Shown here piece by piece: positions 1 through 5,473 of a stretch of 8,211 nucleotides of DNA (position 1 is the stretch's first letter; each line of letters starts with the position of its first letter). The notes under the pieces were generated by a model. That model ran no database searches, had not been told where the DNA came from, and was given only the letters and a program-made list of their open reading frames with translations. The stretch is from Methylococcaceae bacterium (lineage in GTDB: Bacteria; Pseudomonadota; Gammaproteobacteria; Methylococcales; Methylococcaceae). The stretch lies in contig VEPB01000330.1 in NCBI GenBank assembly GCA_012026715.1, positions 1 through 8,211 on the forward strand. The letters run 5' to 3'. Made by a program: the position numbers and the translations under genes.

Positions 1-323
1 AACTGGCCGGCATCGACGCCCGGCAACTGATCCCGCTGCCTTTCGGCGTGCTGGCGTTTCTCTCTAATTTCTTCGGCGCTGAGCAGCTTGGGCGGTGGCG
101 CGGACGTATCCGGCTGCGGTGCCAGATCGACCGTGAGCCCCTCCTTGCCCACCGCGATGCGACGGGCTCCGAGAAAGACGAACACCGCCACGCCGCAGAA
201 ACCGATGCCGATATAGAGCACCGTCAGTGGGAAATGGCTGGGCGACACCACGCTCGCGACGATCAGTCCCAGCCCGAACACCATCAATGCGATTGAAGCA
301 ACAGCCGTCTTGCCGTCGGTCAT
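1..323 (-). CDS. Small two-helix membrane protein of unknown function (3' end cut by window edge)
   Basis: The frame opens with ATG at 323 on the minus strand and stays open for 107 codons to the left edge, so the C-terminus is missing. Residues about 8-27 (IALMVFGLGLIVASVV) and 32-52 (PLTVLYIGIGFCGVAVFVFLG) are two hydrophobic helices. Next come an RR pair and a polar tail with a proline-rich patch (PQPDTSAPPPK, about 69-79) and a charged, probably helical stretch (SAEEIREKRQHAERQRDQ). I do not recognise the family. It is probably an inner-membrane hairpin with both ends cytoplasmic, given the basic residues after the second helix. A GAGAG Shine-Dalgarno at 330-334 overlaps the TGA stop of the upstream acyltransferase gene, and the gap between the genes is only 9 nt. 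Co-transcription and translational coupling are therefore likely, although a functional link is not shown. Confidence 0.75.
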   Translation of the reverse strand, partial: MTDGKTAVASIALMVFGLGLIVASVVSPSHFPLTVLYIGIGFCGVAVFVFLGARRIAVGKEGLTVDLAPQPDTSAPPPKLLSAEEIREKRQHAERQRDQLPGVDAGQ

Positions 324-332
324 ACAGCGCTC

Positions 333-1421
333 TCAATGAACCAAACCAGCGTCCCGAACGGGCCGATCCGTCTCGCACACCATGGCGATCACCGGCGCCT
401 GGACGCTGGCGAAGCGGTCGGCGGTCAGTCCCGGCAACGCGCGAAACCCGCAACGGGCGTAAAAGCCCTCCATCTGCCGGTGGCAGGCGAGGAACAGCGT
501 CCTGATGTGCAAGCGGCGCTGCGCCAGGGTCTTGAGGGAATCCACCAGCACCTCCCCCAAACCGTGTCCGCGGTGTTCCGGCGCGACGATGACGCGGCTG
601 ACCTCGGCATGGGTCTGCCGGCGCAGGATCAGTTTCCGGTAGTAGCTTCCGAATCCGGCGAAGGCTTCCAGCACGTCGAACGGCAACACCTCTCCCCGCG
701 GATACTGGAACAGTCGCTGCAACCGGTCGTCGCCCCGGCGCTTGAGCAGACCCGAGATCGCCGTGATGGCATCGGCCTGCTCCACCCCCAGAGGCAACAC
801 CAGCCGGGCACAGCCCACCAGGCTGCCGTCGGCGGCAAAAGCACCGATCGGCCGTGCCACGCGGTCGGAGAAATGGAGCTCCCAATCGTCGGCGGATTCG
901 GCCAATTCCTCTGGCAGGAAACCCTCCTGTTCCCAGACTCGCCGGCGCAATCGGAAGTAACTGTCGAAATCCTGTTCGGAACTCAGCTCCCGAAGACCGT
1001 AGCGATGTCCGACCCGCAGGCGCAGCAGCGCCTTGCGCAGGGCCGGCAACGGGTCCTGCGCCCGCGCCAGGGTTTCCGGCGCGATCATGGTGGCGCTGGG
1101 CGGATCGTCGGGATCGCGGCTACATTCCGACAGGATGCCGCGCGGCGGCCGCACGATCACCTCCAGCTTCTGCAGCCGGTGGCGGCACAGCTGATCCTTG
1201 ACCTCGGCCAAGGAGAAGCCGATCGGCACCAGCACGGCCCGCCTCGGGCAACGTTGCGCACCCGCCAGCGCTTCCTCCAGGGTGGCTGCGGGCATGACCG
1301 ATTCCACCGAGTCCCGTCCCAGCGGATCGCTGTACTGCCAGGACCGGATCTTCAACAACACGTTGCGCATTTCCTGATGGGGACACACCACCGTAACCTT
1401 GATGCCGTCTAACTCGTTCAT
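333..1421 (-). CDS. GNAT-fold N-acyl/acetyltransferase with an extra N-terminal alpha/beta domain
   Basis: This is a 362-aa protein. The C-terminal part (about 140-350) is a GNAT acyl-CoA-dependent transferase. Motif A is clear at about 274-302, with SRVIVAPEHRGHGLG containing the R-x-x-G-x-G/A pyrophosphate-binding turn. Motif B follows (LACHRQMEGFYARCGF, 311-326). The segment FRLRRRVWEQEGFLPEE (156-172) followed by LVGCARLVLP (201-210) resembles the front half of LuxI/FeeM-type acyltransferases, so acyl-carrier or long-chain acyl donors are possible; the substrate cannot be read from the sequence. Residues 1-100 form an apparent beta-alpha-beta domain of unknown role. A GTG further upstream (1436) would extend the protein by five residues, but the ATG at 1421 has GGAGG six bases before it and is preferred. 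The two-helix membrane protein gene follows 9 nt downstream, probably in the same transcript. Confidence 0.85.
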   Translation of the reverse strand: MNELDGIKVTVVCPHQEMRNVLLKIRSWQYSDPLGRDSVESVMPAATLEEALAGAQRCPRRAVLVPIGFSLAEVKDQLCRHRLQKLEVIVRPPRGILSECSRDPDDPPSATMIAPETLARAQDPLPALRKALLRLRVGHRYGLRELSSEQDFDSYFRLRRRVWEQEGFLPEELAESADDWELHFSDRVARPIGAFAADGSLVGCARLVLPLGVEQADAITAISGLLKRRGDDRLQRLFQYPRGEVLPFDVLEAFAGFGSYYRKLILRRQTHAEVSRVIVAPEHRGHGLGEVLVDSLKTLAQRRLHIRTLFLACHRQMEGFYARCGFRALPGLTADRFASVQAPVIAMVCETDRPVRDAGLVH

Positions 1422-1569
1422 GACCACCCTCCGCACGCTTCAGCCTGCGTCCATCGAAGCCGCCCCGGATCGATCGGCGGGAGTCGCCGCCAGATCCACT
1501 GTTCCGGTCCGGAAGAACCTACCCCGGGGTGTGTTGCCGCCGTTCATCCGTGGAGTTCCGGTCTTCCGG

Positions 1570-1616
1570 CCATCCGGTCCCGCATACCCTGACACTTCGG
1601 GTCAGAAACCGGATGG
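1570..1616. repeat. Nested inverted repeat / two-stem hairpin
   Basis: The outer arms CCATCCGGT (1570-1578) and ACCGGATGG (1608-1616) are perfect 9-bp complements. They enclose a second stem, CTGAC (1589-1593) with GTCAG (1601-1605), closed by the 7-nt loop ACTTCGG. No T-tract follows on either strand, so an intrinsic terminator is unlikely. It could be a leader-RNA structure, a protein-binding site or a remnant of a small repeat family. The repeat is seen in the sequence; its role is unknown. Confidence 0.6.
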
Positions 1617-1676
1617 AGCGTTGCCATGATGAGCCACGACCGCGTCTTTTCGCTGTAACTTAGTGACCAGCCGAGT

Positions 1677-1689
1677 GTGAACAATTCAC
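1677..1689. promoter_or_regulatory. Operator-like inverted repeat GTGAA-CAA-TTCAC
   Basis: Five-base perfect arms surround a 3-nt centre. The repeat lies 11 nt upstream of the AGAGGA ribosome-binding site of the HD-hydrolase gene. Its position would suit a repressor site. It resembles a CRP/FNR half-site pair (TGTGA...TCACC), but the spacing is five bases rather than six, so I do not assign a regulator. Confidence 0.25.
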
Positions 1690-1700
1690 CATGCCGCCGT

Positions 1701-1706
1701 AGAGGA
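1701..1706 (+). promoter_or_regulatory. Ribosome-binding site of the HD-hydrolase gene
   Basis: AGAGGA lies five bases before the ATG at 1712 and fixes that start. Confidence 0.6.
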
Positions 1707-1711
1707 AATCG

Positions 1712-2344
1712 ATGACCTTGAAGTCCCGGCTCCACACCCGCTGGGCCGAACCCTGGCGCCAGCTGGGCGCTCCGGCCCGAACCGGCTTGCTGAGCGAACT
1801 GCTGGACCGCTACTCCGAAGCGCAGCGGGCTTATCACACGGCACAACACCTGGAGGAGTGCTTCGGCTGGTTCGACCGGGTGCGGTCGCGCTGCCTGAGG
1901 CCGGCTGAAGTGGAACTGGCCCTGTGGTTTCACGACGCGGTTTACGACCCCCGCCGCACCGACAACGAGGAGCGCAGCGCGGCCTGGGTCCAACGAGAGC
2001 TGGCGGCGGCGGCTTTGGGTGATGCGGTCGCGGGCCGGGTACGCGACCTGGTGCTGGCGACCGCCCACGGCGCGATTCCCGACGAGCTCGACGCATGCCT
2101 CCTGGTGGACGTGGACTTGAGCATCCTGGCTGCCGACCGGGGACGCTTCGCCGAGTACGAAACCCAGGTGCGGCAGGAGTACGCCTGGGTCGACGATGCC
2201 GCGTTCGCCGCCGGGCGAAGCCGGGTCTTGCGGGGATTCCTGGAACGCCCTTCGGTGTATCTCACCGAGTGGTTCAGGGAAAAGCTGGAAACAACCGCCC
2301 GACGCAATCTGACGCGGGCGCTGGCTCGCTGGGAACAGGCCTAA
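1712..2344 (+). CDS. Predicted metal-dependent HD-superfamily phosphohydrolase (COG4339-like)
   Basis: This is a 210-aa soluble protein. The HD-type metal ligands appear in order: Y41-H42-x3-H46 (YHTAQHLEECF), the H74-D75 doublet in LALWFHDAVYDP (69-80), H119 in LATAHG and D133/D135 in LLVDVDLSILA. The RTDNEERSA stretch (82-90) after the HD doublet and the F-x-x-YE-x-x-VR-x-EY segment (146-157) are typical of this family. Close relatives often carry a misleading 'NMDA receptor subunit' label in databases. The family is predicted to hydrolyse phosphate esters or nucleotides, but I know of no established physiological substrate. The start is set by AGAGGA at 1701-1706, five bases before the ATG. 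The length is normal for the family and no key residue is missing. The gene meets the HDOD-protein gene tail to tail, with the two stop codons overlapping. Confidence 0.9.
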   Translation: MTLKSRLHTRWAEPWRQLGAPARTGLLSELLDRYSEAQRAYHTAQHLEECFGWFDRVRSRCLRPAEVELALWFHDAVYDPRRTDNEERSAAWVQRELAAAALGDAVAGRVRDLVLATAHGAIPDELDACLLVDVDLSILAADRGRFAEYETQVRQEYAWVDDAAFAAGRSRVLRGFLERPSVYLTEWFREKLETTARRNLTRALARWEQA

Positions 2345-3747
2345 CCGGCCAGGATCTTGCGGGTCGCGTCGATCTGCGCCTGGGCCTGGCGCAACAGGTT
2401 GAGGGAAAACTCCGCCGTGAGCCCGCGGTTCTCCAGCTTGGCGAAGCTGGGCAGGGCGATGATGGGTGGCAGGGCTGCCTTGCCCCGTTGCGCCAGCCGG
2501 GCATGCCACACCGCCAGGCGCACGACGTCGCCCAGGTCGATGCGGGGACCGCTGTCGACAAACCAACGCTCGGCCTGCTCCGGCAGTTCCAGGTACTCCT
2601 GCGGGAAATCCCACTCCTGCAGCACGTAGCGCCCAACCGGGACCGTGAGCAGTTCGAGGGCGGCGTCGATTTCCTCTTCCCGGCAGGCGTCTGCGGGCAA
2701 TTCGTCGACGAACTTCAGGAATGGAATGGCGCCGATCCGGTAAATCAGTCCGGCCAGCAGGGCCTTGTCGGAATCCACGGAGGCGAGCTTGGCCGCGAGC
2801 ACCGAGGAGATGGCGGAGACCGTCAGGCCATCGTCCCAGATCTGCTCCACCCGACGTTTGATCACCGTGTGCCGAGCGCTGAACAGCTGGCGCATGCCGA
2901 TGGAACAGACCACGTTGTGGGTGGCTTCCAGTCCCAGCCGCACCACCGCGCCGTGGCAGGTCGACACCGGCTGCACCGAAAGGTAAAGGGGCGAATTGGC
3001 CACATGGATCAGCTTGGCGGACAGGGCAGGATCCACCTGCACCAGCTTGGCCACCTCATCCAGATCCACTTCGGGTTTGCGGATCACCTGGCGCAACCGC
3101 AATGCCACCTGGGGTATGCTCGGCAATTGCAGTTCCCGGCTCTCGAACGACCGGCAAAAGGCGTGGAAGGCGGCGCTTCCGGCCAGCACCGGGGGCAGAT
3201 CCATGGCCGCGGTGTCGATGCCGTGCACCTCCTGCCGGTTCCGGTCCGCGCACAGCAGAGCCTGGGGCACCCGCAGCATTTCCACTTCCGTATGGGAAAT
3301 GCAGGTGACCGGAAAACGGGTCCCGCAGCCCAAGGGATAACGCGCCTCCGGATCCAACGCGCTGAAGATCGCCGGCTCGCGCAGTTCGAACTTGAGTTCC
3401 ACCTCCCCCTTCAACAGGTAAAAGGCGTGATCGGTCAGTTCGTCCCGCTGGAACAGCAGGAATCCTGCCGGATAGGTCTCGCTGCGGTGCTCCGGCGCGA
3501 ATACCGCCAGTTGCTCGTCGTGCCACGACGCCATGGGCTCCAGCAGCTTGAGGATGGAGCGGGGCACGATCTTGTCGGCCTGGTAGCTGGGCAGGGCCGA
3601 GCTGTCCCAATCGACTTGAGCTTCAGACTCGGCGGGCGGATCGGGCGCCCGCTCGATCTCCTTCAGCCCGCGGGCGCGCCGCCGGTAACTGACCGCGATC
3701 ACCACGATCAAGGCCGCAAACACGAAAGACACCACCAGCCAGACCAT
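2341..3747 (-). CDS. Membrane-anchored HDOD protein with a cyclic-nucleotide-binding-like domain
   Basis: This is a 468-aa protein. Residues 2-20 form one hydrophobic N-terminal helix (VWLVVSFVFAALIVVIAVS), followed by YRRRAR, which predicts an inner-membrane anchor with a cytoplasmic body. Residues about 65-165 look like a cyclic-nucleotide-binding fold (PAGFLLFQRDELTDHAFYLLKGEVEL at its core), but the expected phosphate-binding cassette is not visible. Residues about 208-400 are an HDOD domain (LPSIPQVALRLRQ, VQVDPALSAKLIHVANSPLY, VVRLGLEA). The usual 'AGLLHDIG' block reads AGLIYRIG at 332-339, so HD metal ligands are missing and enzymatic activity is unlikely. HDOD proteins generally act as signalling scaffolds in regulation, motility or stress. 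The frame continues upstream, but the ATG at 3747 is chosen because AGGAGG sits six bases before it and the anchor helix begins there. The gene is divergent from the XoxJ-like gene. Confidence 0.88.
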   Translation of the reverse strand: MVWLVVSFVFAALIVVIAVSYRRRARGLKEIERAPDPPAESEAQVDWDSSALPSYQADKIVPRSILKLLEPMASWHDEQLAVFAPEHRSETYPAGFLLFQRDELTDHAFYLLKGEVELKFELREPAIFSALDPEARYPLGCGTRFPVTCISHTEVEMLRVPQALLCADRNRQEVHGIDTAAMDLPPVLAGSAAFHAFCRSFESRELQLPSIPQVALRLRQVIRKPEVDLDEVAKLVQVDPALSAKLIHVANSPLYLSVQPVSTCHGAVVRLGLEATHNVVCSIGMRQLFSARHTVIKRRVEQIWDDGLTVSAISSVLAAKLASVDSDKALLAGLIYRIGAIPFLKFVDELPADACREEEIDAALELLTVPVGRYVLQEWDFPQEYLELPEQAERWFVDSGPRIDLGDVVRLAVWHARLAQRGKAALPPIIALPSFAKLENRGLTAEFSLNLLRQAQAQIDATRKILAG

Positions 3748-3753
3748 CGCAAA

Positions 3754-3759
3754 CCTCCT
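3754..3759 (-). promoter_or_regulatory. Strong Shine-Dalgarno of the HDOD gene
   Basis: AGGAGG on the minus strand, followed by TTTGCG and then the ATG at 3747. It decides the start against a much longer open frame that would reach into the XoxJ-like gene. Confidence 0.8.
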
Positions 3760-3859
3760 GGCGCTTCGGGAGACCCGCCCCCGTTGATTGACGACTCCGG
3801 CTCCGACACGGAAACAGCCCCCGTCCCGGCAAGGCCCCCACGCAGGTCCGCAAGATTTG

Positions 3860-3868
3860 AGTGTAGCA
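3860..3868 (-). promoter_or_regulatory. Possible extended -10 promoter element for the HDOD gene
   Basis: The minus strand reads TGCTACACT, which fits TGn plus a TATAAT-like hexamer (TACACT, 3860-3865). No good -35 hexamer lies at 17 bases. The element would give a leader of about 105 nt. This is prediction only. Confidence 0.3.
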
Positions 3869-3885
3869 GCGGGGACCGCCGCTGC
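3866..3885. repeat. Hairpin GCAGCGG / CCGCTGC
   Basis: A perfect 7-bp stem (3866-3872 with 3879-3885) surrounds the 6-nt loop GGACCG. No T-tract adjoins it. It overlaps the upstream edge of the possible -10 element of the HDOD gene, so it could be an operator. Confidence 0.45.
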
Positions 3886-3897
3886 AGGAACCCATAC

Positions 3898-3912
3898 TGG
3901 CACGAAACACGC
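3898..3912 (+). promoter_or_regulatory. Sigma-54-like -24/-12 element upstream of the XoxJ-like gene
   Basis: TGGCACG (3898-3904) matches the -24 box perfectly, and the invariant GG and GC are the correct ten bases apart. The -12 box reads ACGC instead of TTGC, with two mismatches. A transcript from here would start near 3924 and carry a leader of about 200 nt. Confidence 0.3.
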
Positions 3913-4120
3913 CGTACCGAAGCGGATACCCCCTGGCTGATACGTGGCTTGCGTTATCGGCCCACCGCCCGGGCTCCCCCCAAAGCGCGGCGCCTCGGCC
4001 GACGCGACGCCCCGGACGGCCTTTGCTTCCCTCGAGCCGGGCCACTGCTTGCACCGGCTGCCCGCTTGTTCCATCATCGCCGCCAGTTTCGCAAACCTCG
4101 ACCCTGCCCCATCCGTCGCC

Positions 4121-4954
4121 ATGAAAACCACTACTGCTCCACTGCTGTTCTCCGCCCTGGCCGTTCTGCTCGCCGTTCCCGATGCCCATGCCTGGAAAGG
4201 CGATAGCTTCAAGGTCTGCGCGGACCCCAACAATCAACCCTATTCCGACAGCAAGGGCCAGGGTTTTGAAAACAAGATCGCCGAATTGCTGGCCAAGGCG
4301 GTGGGGAAAAAACTGGAGTACACCTGGTTCCCGCAACGGATGGGCTTCATCCGCAATACCCTGAAGGCCCAGATTCCGGACTCGGAAGACTACAAATGCG
4401 ACGTCATCATGGGCCTGCCCACCGGCGCCGAACTGGTGGCGACCACCAAGCCTTACTACCGCTCGACCTATGCCCTGGTCTACGCCAAAGGCAGAGGCTG
4501 GGATGACCTCAAGAGCGCATCCGACCTCGACGGCCTGCCTGAGGCCCGCAAGGCCAAGCTGAAAATGGCCATGTTCGACGGCTCACCGGCGACCACCTGG
4601 CTGTTGAACCACCACCTGGTGGAATATTCCACGCCGTTCCAGTCCATGGACGCGGACGCCACCATCAGCACCGCCCAGCGGCTGGAGAAGGACATGCTGG
4701 CGGGCAAGCTGGACATGGCCATCGTCTGGGGCCCCATGGCGGGCTATTTGCAAAATCACAACAAGGCCGGCACCTTCGAGCTGATCCCCATGAGCTCCGA
4801 GAAAGACGTGCGGTTCGAGTTCCCCATCTCCATGGGCGTCCGGATTCCGGACAAGGACCGCAAAGCCGAGCTGGACGAGCTGATCGCGGGCCACGCCAAG
4901 GACATCGAGACCATCCTCAAGCAATACAGGATTCCGCTGGAGGCCAAGGAATAA
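4121..4954 (+). CDS. xoxJ: MxaJ/XoxJ-type periplasmic binding protein associated with PQQ methanol dehydrogenase
   Basis: This is a 277-aa protein with a signal peptide (MKTTTAPLLFSALAVLLAVPDAHA), probably cleaved after AHA at residue 24, so it should be periplasmic. The mature part is a solute-binding-protein type II fold: F-K-V-C-A-D-P-N-N-Q-P-Y at 30-41, GFENKIAELLAKAVGKKLEYTW (48-69), CDVIMGLPTG (93-102) and TTKPYYRSTYALVY (108-121). These blocks are typical of the quinoprotein-dehydrogenase-associated family. Members are encoded with mxaF or xoxF and are thought to help activate or mature the methanol dehydrogenase rather than import solutes. I cannot separate MxaJ from XoxJ or a third paralogue, so the symbol is tentative. 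No dehydrogenase (F) or cytochrome (G) gene lies nearby in this window. The ATG at 4121 fits the signal peptide, but no Shine-Dalgarno is visible. An unknown 150-aa gene follows 52 nt downstream. Confidence 0.85.
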   Translation: MKTTTAPLLFSALAVLLAVPDAHAWKGDSFKVCADPNNQPYSDSKGQGFENKIAELLAKAVGKKLEYTWFPQRMGFIRNTLKAQIPDSEDYKCDVIMGLPTGAELVATTKPYYRSTYALVYAKGRGWDDLKSASDLDGLPEARKAKLKMAMFDGSPATTWLLNHHLVEYSTPFQSMDADATISTAQRLEKDMLAGKLDMAIVWGPMAGYLQNHNKAGTFELIPMSSEKDVRFEFPISMGVRIPDKDRKAELDELIAGHAKDIETILKQYRIPLEAKE

Positions 4955-5006
4955 CGGGCCCGGCGGCGACAGCGGTTATGCCTACCGGCCGGAAACGGGT
5001 AGCCTG

Positions 5007-5459
5007 ATGCTCCCTCCAGCGGTGGCGGATAGTTTCGCCGGTTTGCGCTTCCTGCTCTACCACAAGCACTTCACCAGCGCCCGCACCCGCTTCGTGCGCT
5101 TTACCGAAGGGACGGTGCTGGCCCCGCATCCACTGCCCTTCCTGTCGTCGCCGCTGGAACCGGACGAAGTCGAGCCGACGGCGACCTTGATACACCCCGC
5201 CACCTTGGCGAAACGGCTAGCCGGCGGCTTGCACGTTTCAGCGGACATGCTGGAAATCGATCCGGAATTCCTCGAGCACGTGGAAATTCCGGGCGTGACG
5301 GTTGCGGTACACCTGGTCCGCGTCACCTCGATCGATCCGCCCCTGGAGCTGTTCGCCGAGCGGGGTGCCCAATTCTGCCCGATCACCGATCTGCGGGGCG
5401 GCCATCCCACCGAAATGGCGTTGCTGCGCAAAGCCTACGAACACGTGCTGGGCGGCTGA
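5007..5459 (+). CDS. Hypothetical protein, 150 aa, downstream of the XoxJ-like gene
   Basis: I do not recognise this protein. It has no signal peptide or membrane helix, so it should be cytoplasmic. The N-terminal third is basic and aromatic (FLLYHKHFTSARTRFVRF, 15-32). The middle is acidic and mixed beta (VEIPGVTVAVHLVRVTSIDPP). The C-terminus ends in RGGHPTEMALLRKAYEHVLGG, which looks like a conserved helix after a loop. It begins 52 nt after the XoxJ-like gene on the same strand with no terminator between them, so co-transcription is likely. No good Shine-Dalgarno precedes the ATG (GGGTAGCCTG). The real start could differ, although no other in-frame ATG lies just upstream. The predicted protein is ordinary in composition for the region, which supports it being real. 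It ends 14 nt from the oppositely oriented 426-aa gene. Confidence 0.7.
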   Translation: MLPPAVADSFAGLRFLLYHKHFTSARTRFVRFTEGTVLAPHPLPFLSSPLEPDEVEPTATLIHPATLAKRLAGGLHVSADMLEIDPEFLEHVEIPGVTVAVHLVRVTSIDPPLELFAERGAQFCPITDLRGGHPTEMALLRKAYEHVLGG

Positions 5460-5473
5460 ACAGCCCGCGTTCC

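Larger units (their letters stand above)
1422..1711. other. Divergent intergenic region rich in palindromes
   Basis: This 290-nt gap separates the divergent acyltransferase and HD-hydrolase genes. I see no convincing coding sequence in it. It holds TTCCGG-T-CCGGAA (1502-1514), a perfect ACCCCGGGGT palindrome (1521-1530), two further TTCCGG copies (1556-1561, 1564-1569), a nested stem-loop (1570-1616) and a GTGAA-CAA-TTCAC inverted repeat (1677-1689). Promoters for both genes should lie here, but I could not find a good sigma-70 hexamer pair. Confidence 0.6.
3748..4120. other. Divergent intergenic region between the HDOD and XoxJ-like genes
   Basis: This is a 373-nt gap with no credible gene. 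It holds a strong ribosome-binding site for the HDOD gene (3754-3759), a 7-bp hairpin (3866-3885) beside an extended -10-like element on the minus strand, and a sigma-54-like -24/-12 element pointing at the XoxJ-like gene (3898-3912). The stretch from about 3960 to 4120 is GC-rich, with no other structure I can support. Open frames run through it on both strands, as expected at this GC content. Confidence 0.6.

Noticed and set aside
336..1412. Plus-strand open frame of 358 codons over the acyltransferase gene
   Set aside because: It is antisense to a clear GNAT gene and has the His/Gln/Arg-rich composition of a shadow frame.
1676..1690. CRP/FNR-like site TGTGA...TCACC
   Set aside because: The spacer is five bases instead of six and the last base does not match; it is kept only as an unassigned operator-like repeat.
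2095..4206. Very long plus-strand open frame (703 codons) antisense to the HDOD gene
   Set aside because: It runs opposite a gene with clear HDOD homology and spans the intergenic region. Its product is rich in His, Gln, Gly and Arg with no domain, as expected for an antisense shadow in high-GC DNA.
3748..4233. Upstream extension of the HDOD protein by 162 residues
   Set aside because: It would reach into the divergent XoxJ-like gene, and a strong AGGAGG plus an anchor helix fixes the start at 3747.
4983..5003. CTACC...GGTAG hairpin after the XoxJ-like gene as a terminator
   Set aside because: Only a 5-bp stem with a long loop and no T-tract, so it does not support a transcript end between the two genes.
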